Source: Aquila chrysaetos chrysaetos (taxonomy: Eukaryota; Chordata; Aves; Accipitriformes; Accipitridae). Taken from it: a stretch of 64,000 nucleotides of DNA. Location of the stretch: the NCBI RefSeq assembly GCF_900496995.4, contig NC_044006.1, positions 39,755,120 through 39,819,119 of the forward strand. Direction: 5' to 3'. This document shows, in pieces, positions 37,404 to 48,500 of this stretch (position 1 is its first letter; the number at the start of each line of letters is the position of its first letter). The position numbers were made by a program, and so were the translations under genes. The notes beneath the pieces are model-generated. The model ran no database searches. It worked only from the letters and a program-made list of their open reading frames with translations, and was not told the DNA's origin.

Positions 37404-39543
37404 GTTAAATATCACTTGGATCTTTCTCAGACTCCAGTCCTCGGGTTGCAGCAAAGCCCTGGTTTTCACTATCTGCCAAGAGGATTTTTTTGCTCCCCTC
37501 GCATTTCACTGATGCCGTTTCATGCTTTCCTCTCTATTTACAGACAAAATAGAACATTCCTACTAATATTGCACTTACTGTAGTAAAACGTAGCATGGAT
37601 CCAGTGAGATAAAGTAGATCCTTTATTATACAGAGTCCCAGCTTAGTTCGGAAAGCGCATGTTTAGCTGATGAAAAGAGTAACTCAAGTTTTGATTTTTT
37701 TCCTTTTTAAATTCTAAGTAAAAAATCAATTCCGTTTCTTATAGTTTCCTTCCAGAGTAAATCCTGCTTCTTCAAAGTTTCCAGTTGCTGCCTGGATTGA
37801 AGCGCCTTATCTCTGAAAGCAGATCTGACAGCTCTCCCCCGTTCAGAGGCTTCAAGTTAACTGTGATCAACAGATGAGAACTAGTCGGTCCCTGACTTTG
37901 TTTCACACATAACTACGGCACTCAGTCAGGAAGCACTTTGCCAGACATAATACAGAGCAATGTGTGCGTCTTTCTCTTGGTCCTAATGCCCTCACTGTTC
38001 TTGTCCTATCAAATCAAAACTTTGCAAAAGCTGTAGGAGGTGAAATATAAGAAGCAAAACATTGTATTAGAAAAGAAATCAAGGCACGCCACGAATCACT
38101 CTACTTCTGAATAGCCGTATTAAGCTAAGAATGCTCAGAGCAAGAAGCAAGAATTTTATAAACTGAGTAAAAGACGGAGTGCACATGATTTATTTAAGGT
38201 TAGATTTATTCATATGGTACTGTGCTAGCTGGAGTATATGAGTATATTTCACATTCAATAAATATTTACAGCTGTAGGGATTTTAACACTGACATAAGGA
38301 TGCCAAATTATCACCTGGCAGACTGGAGTTGTCTTCTCATCCATAAATTTGGTATTGCAGAACAAGCAGCACTTCAAGTTTTCATTAGTCCAGGAATAAC
38401 ATGTAGAAAGCCTGGGCTGGAACAACAGCTACTGACACTGAAAGAAAACAACAACTTCTGTGATTAAAAGGGGAGCTCAGTCTCTGAGGTCTGTTTGCTA
38501 ATATTGCTGGCATGGGTGCTACTGGGCATGGACTGTGGCATTTTTTGCTGCGAGATGGATGCTTGTCCAATGGGAAAAGGGGTGAGACAGTCCACATTCT
38601 TCAGTGTCACATGCCTCTTGGTCTGGCAGAGACCAGGTATGGATGTAACTCAGGTGTTACCAACCCTTTTGATGCTGAGATCATGGGATGTGGTTTTTTG
38701 CATATCTTGTAATATTTGATGAGCAGAAAGCTCCAGCTCCAGTAGCGATGTGATTACTGGAGAACTTCCACGTTCACCTTTTGTAAAAAAGTACACTTCT
38801 AGGTATTATAGGTAAAAGAAAAGCCTGAAGACATGAATGCAGTATACTCTAAAGGGAACCAAGGATTTGTTCTTTTTTTTTTCTCTTCCCCATTACTTCC
38901 CTGTAAGGTGTTCTGTAAGTTCAGCCTATGGTTCCTGGTAAACAGCTTCCAAAAAATTAAAAATGAGAGGACACCTACTTTCAAATTAAAATGAGTCATG
39001 GCCTTCAAAAGGAAGGACGGGATAGAGCACCTTAAAATTGCTGGAGGCATATAGTGTCTCTCACTTCTGTGCGTACTCCCCTAACCTTCTTATACAGAAT
39101 GCCTTGAGGTAGTGTGACCAGTCTGCTGTGTCTTGGCACCTTCCCTACCTCAGCTGTTCTTTAAAAGGTATAATACTGCTTTAATCATATCATATTTTGA
39201 TACTTCACCATTGTGTCTGTCTCCCCTTTTTAGCTTAAATTCAGAGAAAAGTAACATCCCAACCCACCTTCATCCCTAAGAATATTACTCTTTATCCTGC
39301 TTTTCATAGGGAGAAAGAAGTGTTGATGTTTTCCATTCAGCAGGGAAGCAGCACACATTTGCATTTAAAAAATCTGAGTTCAAAAGCATTCATTTAAATA
39401 ACAATATGTGTCAGCCATAGAAAGACAAAATGAAATGGAAATGAAGAGACCTGTCTGAGGCACTCTGCAAAAAGCTGGCACCAGTGACTTGCAAAAGGTT
39501 CAGTTCCACAGAGTCCCATTATCAGGCATATGGAAGAAAAAAG

Positions 39544-39586
39544 GAAAGAAAAGAAAAGAAAAGAAAAGAGAAAAGAAAAGAAGAAA
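39544..39586. repeat. AAAAG microsatellite
   Basis: Runs of GAAAA units with one GAGAAAA interruption. Polypurine on the plus strand. Confidence 0.9.
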
Positions 39587-40755
39587 CTTAAGAGTGTGTG
39601 GAATACATGGGAGAAAGTATTACCGGCTTTTTTTCTTTTTTACTTTTCTGATGTACCCAAGTATTTTGATTTAATTTAATTAATATTTTTGCCCTGGCTA
39701 AAATATTATATCAGGGTGCTGTAACAACTCTGATCAAGATAATTCTAGCCTGCAGTGGTAACTGCTGTATAAATTCTGTCCTGGTATGTTCTGTGTTGCT
39801 GAGCAAATCCACTGGGGTCTCTTGTGCAGCTATGTTTCAGCTATACATGAAAAGAGACCCAGTTAACAAATGTACAGCAATCTGCTACTTTTGGGACAGA
39901 GCTGATGACAGGTAATGTTATCACTGAAACATATGCATATGGATCTGACCTTTGAATATATCCTGTCCATTTTAACAAAGAAGAAACGAACAATTACAGA
40001 AGATGTTTGGAGGTCACTTTAGTCAATTAAATGTGCAAGTATAAAACACTGGGTGGCACACTTCCAGCAGCCTCTATTCCCTGTCCAGCATGGATCTCTG
40101 TTGAAACTTGCTCACAACCATCCCCACTTCTGCACAACAAGCCTTCCTGAACCAGCTCCCATCAACCAGTCCGTTTTCCAACTTCCTCTCTTAAAAATGA
40201 GCCAGGAAAGCACCATGGTTTTCCACTGCCAGCATACAAAAGAGAGATTGTCTTTCCAATGGATGAGCCTTTCAGTGTCTGAGAGGACACATCTTGTTTC
40301 CAAAATGCACTTGAAGAGCAGCATCACTTTCTTATCATGTCCCCACCTGGAAGTCAAGAAGACCACATCCATCATATTTTCTTTCTACCTGTGTTTACTA
40401 AAAAGCATGCTACAAATTAGGCCCTTCACTGGGACATGGGATGTGTTGCTCCTCCTGCCTAGCTGTGGCGGAGTCGCTCTCCCCAGGCATCCTGGGACAC
40501 TTTCCTCTGCATCCTTTGATGGAAGAGGAAGGAGCACTGCATGTCCCAGGCTCTACGCAGAGGCCTAAAGCCACTTCCTCCTTCCCCACTCCCACTCTCT
40601 TAGTGCTGCTTCATGCACGTAGCCCATGAAAGAGGCTGCCCACAAAAGGTATTGTCCTTGGACTGCTGTTCTACAGCAGACCCTAGAGCTCCTCAGTCAG
40701 TGGGAGAGGAACATGTACAGGCTGCGCAAGTGTTCCGGAAAGGGCCAGCCTCCGG

Positions 40756-40798
40756 TGCCAATGTTGGCCAGTGCCAATATTGGCCAGTGCCAATATTG
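40756..40798. repeat. 16-bp tandem repeat with CCAAT/NFI-like palindromes
   Basis: Unit TGCCAATATTGGCCAG. Copy 1 at 40756-40771 has ATG for ATA, copy 2 at 40772-40787 is exact, and copy 3 at 40788-40798 is partial. Each unit contains GCCAATATTGGC (perfect palindrome in copy 2) with CCAAT on both strands. Junctions form TTGGC-CAGT-GCCAA, close to the NFI consensus TTGGC-N5-GCCAA but one base short. Confidence 0.9.
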
Positions 40799-43700
40799 TG
40801 TTGTCTTTCCTGATGGTCAACCCATGCAAGTGCTAAAAGACTTAGGCTCCTACCAGTCCTGGTCAGGCACACCCAGTTGTGGAAGGTATACATACCTTCA
40901 GTAGATACAAAGCTAAGCTGTATTGACTAATCCATTCTTTAATGCTTGCTTATGCCTCTGATTGGTGAGAAAGAAATGCTCACTAATTGCCAAGAGCTAG
41001 AACATGAAATCAAATCTAGGTCTTAGTATCCATTTGAAAAGTATTAGGAAACATAGTTGCTTTATCCAGAGTAATAAACCTCTCAGTCACTGTGGTGTAG
41101 CTGTTTGTACTTACCCTTTCCTCTCCACCTCATTTTGGCTTCGTTTTTGTACAAACCATTCCCCATCACATACTTGTTAAATATTATGTGACATGTTATG
41201 TTATCGGTATGTGAAGAAACAACACATACTTTCAATGTGCAGAGCCCATATTTAACTGCCAGGAAAATAACAAAGCAAGAACAAAACCAAGGCTGGATGG
41301 AAGAAAGAGCGTGTGGACAGGTTGTTACTTACTCTTTAATAAACATCTTGGATTGATTTACACTCCTATGCCAAAAGCAGATGTGCCACCTTCCATTTAA
41401 AGACTCAACACGTAGCAGCACTCATGGTTTCATAGCTGCATGTATTATATGCCACAGCTCTTTGTGCATTTTAACAATGGCTTTGTTTGCACAGAAGTGA
41501 AGAAAGTCAGTGCATAAAATGAGACTGATTACATGGTGCACAGGATCTGTGGTGGTTTTATAATCAAGTTACTTTCCCCATTCTTCCCAGGATACAATAA
41601 GAAATATGTAATTTCAGATTATCACAATATATAATTTATTTGCAGGCATTACAGATGTTTTGTGTACTTGGCATTGTACCAAATATTGTTCATTCAATGA
41701 CATTTTCTAATAGCAAGTTAATAATAAATTAGAACAAGATTGTGTGGAACTTGGTTTTGGAGGCTATCGAAGCTCGATAAAATCTGTTGATCACTGGCAG
41801 GGATTTTGGCACTAGCATTGTGATTTATAAGATGTTTGCCAACCTGCCAGTGAAGGAAATGCAGCTGAAATTACATTTTTACAAGATTTCTGCTCATAAA
41901 TCACATGGTCAATGTAAAATGGAGCATGGAAGCCATGGACCTTTGCACTGCTTTGCAAAAGCAGTTCTGTGGGCATGAAGGTCAGCAGCTCTTGGTGGAA
42001 AGTAGAGGGAACATATCACAGGAGTGACAGCTTCTGGATTTATTGCACCACAGCCTCTGGCTAACTCAGAAATGGTAGCTCTCAGGACTTTAGGGCAGTA
42101 GTATGTACTCTGTGCCTGAAACCTAGCGTCTAACACAGCCTTAGTTACCAGCTATCTGTGAGGGGTGAGACTTTTGATCACCATTAACTCATCTAGGAAT
42201 GATACATCTCAAGCTCTGTGGGCAACACACATGCTGTTGCTACCTCCTGCCTCTTGTACTCAACCGCTATTAATATCCTTAAGCTGGAGAGGGTTCTGTA
42301 TACCTCCACCCCCCAGTACACCAACCTGAGGTAACCTGAATCCAGGTCTAAACTGGTTGGGACTATTTTAGTGTCAACATCCTTCACTAGAAAATCATCC
42401 CACGTCGACCGTAAAATCTAACCCACTGTTAGAGACAGTGGGACAGGTTCTTAGCTGGCTCTAAATTGCTGTAGCTGCACAGGTAGCAATGGAAGTCAGG
42501 TGGTTTACGCTTTTGGAGTGGCTGGCCTGGCCTCTTTAGCTTTAAAAATGAAACAAATGAGGTAAGGGAAATTCATCTGTCATGTAGTATTAACAACATC
42601 AGTAGAGTTACTTCAGGGATAAATTCAGCCCTATGGATGGAGGCTCACAAGAGGGAAATCTCCACCACTGGTTCCCCCTGGGGACCTCTGCCTGTAGAGT
42701 TTCATCTGTGGTTGGAAATTTACTTTAATTCCACAGAACAGGCCATGAAACCATTTGCAAACAGAGCATCTCTAGAAATCTGAGTGGTACTAAAGACATC
42801 CACAGCAAAGCCTTTCTTCCCTGCCAAGTACTCTCTCCCTGGTGGGCAGCTCTAACTTCATGTCTACTCTGTTTCTTTCTGCATATACAGGAGATACATA
42901 AACAACGTATGTTTCCCAGAAACTTTAAGTACAGACAGCATTTAAAAGTCAGAATATTCATATGGAGAGGCTGTCCCCATAATAAGTATTTTTAGTTAAA
43001 ATGGTGTTTAGGTTAAGTGAAAAGAAAAAGCTTTAAATGGTTTTTGCATCTCTTGACACACTGAAGTATTGAGTGACATGTGGTTACATAACTGATCGCA
43101 CCTTTCAATGCAATGGTCATACACATCACCAAAGCTGGAAATTACCTTTTTTTCTCTAAATAGTTACATATTTGCATGTACTTGGTATAGTAAATAGCTG
43201 CTTTTCAGATACCTGCTGAATATTAAGGGTTTGATTTATCAGGGAAGTTGGCAGAGAGTATCATAGTTGTGAAAACCCTGATGAGAAGAAAATATTTAAT
43301 AATAGTGTGAAGAGCAAACAGTTTCACTGTTGCTGTGGTGGATTAAGAGCTGAGTAAAGCCCAAGTTAAGTCACTGCAGGTGTGCAGCTTAATGAGCTGC
43401 AGTTGGGTAGCAGGTGAGCATAAACTGAGAGCACACAGGGCATATTTGGGAATGCTGTTATGATAGAAGAGCTGGAGTGAACATGGGATAGATGTTTGAG
43501 GTAAAGCTACAGTAGATATTATTTTTCTGTGCTTTCATTTTTAATGTGAGGAAAATACAGAGAAAATGAAAATAAGCTATGTTAATATCACAGGCGCGTG
43601 AGTTGGGCCTATGACTTCTCTCCATATCTCCCAAGCAAGACCTATATTCTTTAACTATTTGGTAAAAGGAATGCGGAAAATACCTATTTGTGCAAGCCTG

Positions 43701-44227
43701 TTGTCTTTATTAGTGTTTTTTTCTTTTAAAAATACCAATTTATAAAATATATTACATTCATAAGAATTAACACTGCAGTTATGATGCAGTTCAGCTGTGT
43801 GTATGTAAAAGTTAACTTTCAAGAATAAAGGTCTAGATTCCTTCCCCGCTCCCCCCCAGCACTGTTGCAGTGCAGCTCATAATGGGATGGATAGTCTATA
43901 AAATATGACACATTGTATAGTGATGTAGATCTTCGAAATGCTTGTTCAAGAATCCAAAACAAATCCTGTGCTTTTCTTTGCATTTGTTTGGGATCGTTGA
44001 TGTTCATGTAGAGTGAATAGAAGTTAAATGTAAAGCAGTATTAAAAAAATGAAGCTGGGCTTCATGCCTTAGACATTCTAGGTAAAGTAGGTTTAGCCTA
44101 AAGATGCATATATGCGCTGCCACTTATATCTGTGGGAGCTGTGTGTGTGGCCTACATATGTAAGAGCAGAATTGAATTTAAGAAGAAAGAAAGGACATGC
44201 GTATGAATGTATGTGTATAGAACTTCA

Positions 44228-44290
44228 GTCTGTGTATATACTATATATAAGTGTGTGTATATATATGACAATATAAATATATAAAATAAA
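44228..44290. repeat. TA/GT dinucleotide-rich tract
   Basis: Interrupted TATATA and GTGTGT runs. Simple-sequence DNA. Confidence 0.8.
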
Positions 44291-44451
44291 ACCAACCTGC
44301 TCTACTCTCACGGCTCACACATCCATTCCCACCTGGATTATCCTACCATGCTGTCCTATGGGCCCTGTTCCGTTTGTGGCAGGGTGACTAAAGAAAGGAG
44401 TAAACCAATTGCTGAAGATACTTCCTTTCTTGGTTTGTTTGGGTTTTCTGG

Positions 44452-44487
44452 TTTTTTTTTTTTTTTTTTTTTTTTTTGGGGGGGGGG
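44452..44487. repeat. T26 tract followed directly by G10
   Basis: Twenty-six T (44452-44477) then ten G (44478-44487), followed by a TTTGG-rich stretch. Length calls in such runs are unreliable. Confidence 0.9.
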
Positions 44488-45319
44488 TGTTAATGTTTGT
44501 TGGTTTGGTTTGGTTTTTAACTGGAATAGGTAAAAACTCTTATTCTCATCCCTCTAGCAGTATAGAACTGAATTCTGTACAGCTGAATTAAGCACATGGT
44601 TATAATTTGTTAATATACTTTTAAAACTTGCTATTTATATACATTGTTGGTTAACACTGATGCTCTGCGAAGTTGCTCAGTAATGGCTGGAACTTAGAGA
44701 ACAATTTAAAGCAAATTCTCCAGCAGAAGCAGACTTGCTTCCATGTTGTAACAATCACTACGAATCGTGGTTTGGTTTGGATTGGTTATTTTCTACTGTC
44801 TTAAAACAGGAGACCCAACAACCTTGATTAAGGAAATCTGCTAAGGGACATGAGACCCCTTTGTTTACTGTCTTTATGAAAATATCTTCAGGTTGGCAAG
44901 CCATTAAAAAGAATAACAGGATGGAAGGAAGTGGCAAGGTGACTGAGATATGTGCTAATTCATTATATTCCCTATACAAGTCTGTGTTTCCAAAGGAACT
45001 GCTCTGGTAGAAAGGAAAAGAGTGTTCTTTCCAAACATTTGGAGGAGGCGAGGCATGCAGATACAAGGGACCCTTGCTACAAGAAAAGCCTCCTCATGCC
45101 TGTAGTTTGCAAGAGCTGTCTGTGTGATTTTTCTGAGCTTTCTTCTATTCTTAACAGAGACATAGGCAGGAATGGAGATTTTGGAAACTAAGCTATAAGA
45201 AATAGGATTGTCATAACAATAGGTTAAATCTCTAAAACTTTTGACTTCTTGGCAGCTTAGGAAAGGGGCAGGGGTGGTGAAAGGTACAGGCTGTGGTCAC
45301 TTCTGACAGCCAAACAAAA

Positions 45320-45520
45320 GGCAGTAGGAATAGACACAAACGGTTTTATTGCTCCAATCACAAGCAAGACAGATCATTAATAGACATCCATTAATCTTTT
45401 AAAAGATATGCCTGCAAAAATATCATCTCGGTTGTAAAGGTCATAGAGGCAGGGATTTCTGTATCCTGTCAAATGCCAGGAAAACTGATGTCGTTCACCA
45501 GGCTCTGGACGTGCTTCGAG
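45320..45520 (-). CDS. Candidate terminal coding exon of an unidentified gene
   Basis: On the minus strand a strong acceptor (TTTTGTTTTCTTGTGCAG, AG at plus-strand CT 45521-45522) opens a frame of 47 codons. It runs from LEARPEPGERHQFSWHLTGY through RNPCLYDLYNRDDIFAG to KRLMDVY and a TAA at 45379-45377. AATAAA follows at 45350-45345, then a GU-rich stretch, so cleavage would fall near 45325. Acceptor, protein-like open frame, stop, polyadenylation signal and downstream element are in the right order and spacing. I do not recognise the protein, and I did not find upstream exons with confidence (they would lie at higher coordinates). It could also be the end of a noncoding transcript. Confidence 0.5.
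45345..45350 (-). terminator. Polyadenylation signal AATAAA for the candidate terminal exon
   Basis: AATAAA on the minus strand, 27 nt past the TAA at 45377. It is followed by a T/G-rich segment (TTTTGTTTGGCTGTC) about 30 nt further on, the arrangement of a working 3' end. Confidence 0.55.
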
Positions 45521-45522
45521 CT

Positions 45523-48500
45523 GCACAAGAAAACAAAATGAGATATGTGACTGATTATTTCAGTTCATTTTCTCTGTGTTTGTGACTGAAGTAAAAGTTT
45601 ATTTCTCTCCTCTTACTTAGTTGCTGCATATGGCACAAGACAATCAAGATTTTTCACTGACTCCTTTCCTCTTTGTGTTAAGTCTTGATTTTTTTTTTTT
45701 TTTAAATTATTTTTTTCTGTTTAGGAAAAAGGCTCTCTAGGCATAGACAAGATGCCTGATTTGTGAAGGTAGTTAGCAGATGTAGTCTGAGTAGCCAGTT
45801 GGCTGGTTAATGCTCACAGAAATTGAGACAAATAATAGAGCTGTTAAATGGGGACAAAAGGAAAGTTCAGGAGGCAGGCTTGCAGTTAGTAATTTGAACA
45901 AAGCCTTTGTTCAAGGTTCTTGAGTACTTCTCAGAAATCATACTCTTGGCATCTATACAATAGAGCTTGAAATGCTAAGCAGACAATTTTGGTAGGAAAA
46001 CTACTACTTTTTAGGGTGCATATATGGAGATGGCACCCTTTTTGGAAGAGCCTGGTGACTGTAGGTTTATATCATGGTGTAGGTACTAGAAACCTGGGCT
46101 GTTCTTTTGGTAGCGCTAACATTTCTGTCAACAGCCTCAAAAGAATAAGCTCACGTGAGTGTTGGGACACTGTTTTGGGAAACAGTGATTCAGAGATTCT
46201 GTACCAAAAGGGAAAGAGTGGGAGGAAATTTTTCAGTAGAAGTTAAAAAATGGTCCTGCAGGCTTCTCAGGATTTTTCCTATGTAAAGAAAGTCATCATG
46301 CAGGGGAAGAAGTCATTGCTAGAATCATTGTGGGAGATTTCTAATTGGCGTCAAAGATGGTAAGAACTGGCACTGCCACATCTGAACCCAAACCCACCAG
46401 TCCATGGCCTGGTCAAGAGTCAAGATCAGCGTGTGACACTGAACCTGGTCCACTGGATCATCTCCATCTATTAAGATGCTGTATCACTTCTACCTTACAG
46501 TAAAGTTGTATTCCCATACAGCTGTCTGGCTTATAGAAAGGCTGATCTATAGTCTTGAAGCAAACAAGAAGCTGTACACCAAAAGCTGGAAAAGTGGCCT
46601 ACAATTTTAAGAGGAATTCTCCAAGCCAGAAAGTAAAGTGAGCATGCATGTTCAGGGGGTGCTGTTCGACTTCTGGAAACCATCACTCAGCAGGTATATG
46701 AACAAAAATAACAAGTCTTTATAGTGGTTTTAATAAAGTGCACTTTATAGCACCTTTCATCTTCAAAGAATGAACCAAATTTATTGTTGGTATAAACCCA
46801 CTGGGACCGATGAAGACGAAGAGGGGGGTGCAGTTACCCCCTTACTAATCAGGGTCATGATTTCACAGGGCTGTTATTTTGTACCTTGTCAGTAACTATT
46901 ACAAAATCTGGGAGGCTGCAGTACAAATTTAGCAGCAAAAGGCAAACTGAATCTTGTGACTGCAGGCTTAATGGCCATCATTAAGTATAATATATATGCA
47001 TAGCTGCAGTACACTTCTTTTGCCAAGTTTCTGGAAAGATCAGTTAAGTAACTAACTACAGGAGTGTAAAATTTATACTTCGTCTCACTAATGACTACTT
47101 TTATTCCTACTGCATGCAGTATGAAAGTCTGTAGATCATATTACATACAAAACTGCACCTCATTCTCTCTCTCTCTCCTTCTTGCACAGCATCATTTTTG
47201 GTGAATTCCTTGACAGTATGGAAGCTGTCAAACTTCAAGTTATGGAAGGTGAAACACTGGACATCATACAGGCACCCAAAAAGAAGCAATGCATTTATGC
47301 CTGTTAGTAAAGCAAAGGCCTTTGGAAACAAGGATACAAGCAAGCTGGCCTTTATGTTTCAGCAGGGTATGGAGATCATTTCTTCCATGTTGCCTCAGTC
47401 ATTTTATGGTGTAGAAAGGGCACAAGGCCAGTAAGTGAGGCTAGCTCTCTTGTTTTCCCCTTGGCTCTACATACTGGGAGTGCAAGCTAATGCATTTTGC
47501 TTGGCTTCTGCAAAGCAGTTCAAGGATCCCCTCTTTATCTGAGCAAGTTTTGGCAAAATCTGTCTGCGTTTTAATTTCTTAGTGGGAGATTTACACAGAA
47601 CTCCATTCAGATTGCTAATGACTGGCAAAATAATGTGCTAGAATGTCTCAGATGTGACTAATCTGTGTCAAACCTCTGATGTTTTATTTGGGGGTGGGGG
47701 AGGAATAGGAACACTAGCAACGCAAAGGAATAAATTTAACATTAGTTGCTTAAATACAATATGTAGAACCAAAACCATTCAAGCTAGATGTGAAACTGTC
47801 TCATTACTACCAGTATTTCAATACTTTGTGGATGGGATTTTTTAAGAAAAGTATTGGCCTCATTTCATTTGACTTGCATGAATTCTTGGTGGAACAACTA
47901 TTGTCCATGTAAAAGTAGCTGATTAGTGTGGGACTTCTTGCAAATACTTTGCAGAGCTCTATCTTAATTGCAGAATCATGCAGTGAGGACAGATTCCAGC
48001 CTTATCTTTCAAATTCTCTTCTTAGAGTTTAATTTAAAAAAGAATGGGTGGACATTGTCCAACATGGAAAAAAATTATATTCCCACAAATAAATATTAAC
48101 TTGTATATATTTCTTAAATGCTTAAAATGCTTTGAGAATTTAACCTACTCTGTTAGGTCATTACTCTGTAATGCACCAAGTTTTTTTGCTATACTGTAAT
48201 TTGTCTCTGCACTCGGTTAGGCTTTTTGGTTTCTGTGAAATGATCATCTGTTCTTGGCATATAAACATTGCAAAGAGAAGTAACCAGGGAACACGTATTG
48301 GTATTATGATAACCCCAGAGTAAGTGACTAGGAATTCCTTTGGAAGCTGTACAGACTACTCTGTTACTTGTTGCTCTAAATACTAGAGCATATGCCTTGT
48401 GGTACTATCTATGCATGGAGGAAGGTAGCAGGAATTAGCAAACTCCTTGAAAGTTGCTTCAGAAAGGTGTAGCTAATGGTGACAGTGCCCTGGAAACCAC

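Larger units (their letters stand above)
37404..45319. other. 5' flank of GALNT15, no recognised gene
   Basis: The GALNT15 transcription start should lie somewhere above 37371. I see no CpG-rich promoter there. A TATA-like TATAATAAA on the minus strand near 37620-37628 is only a weak candidate. The stretch holds simple repeats (AAAAG, T/G tracts, TA/GT) and the palindromic tandem at 40756. A 171-codon plus-strand frame at 40053-40568 starts with GTG and looks like chance. Confidence 0.65.

Noticed and set aside
40053..40568. 171-codon plus-strand open frame
   Set aside because: Begins with GTG rather than ATG, has no splice context or recognisable motif, and its length is near the chance limit for this window.
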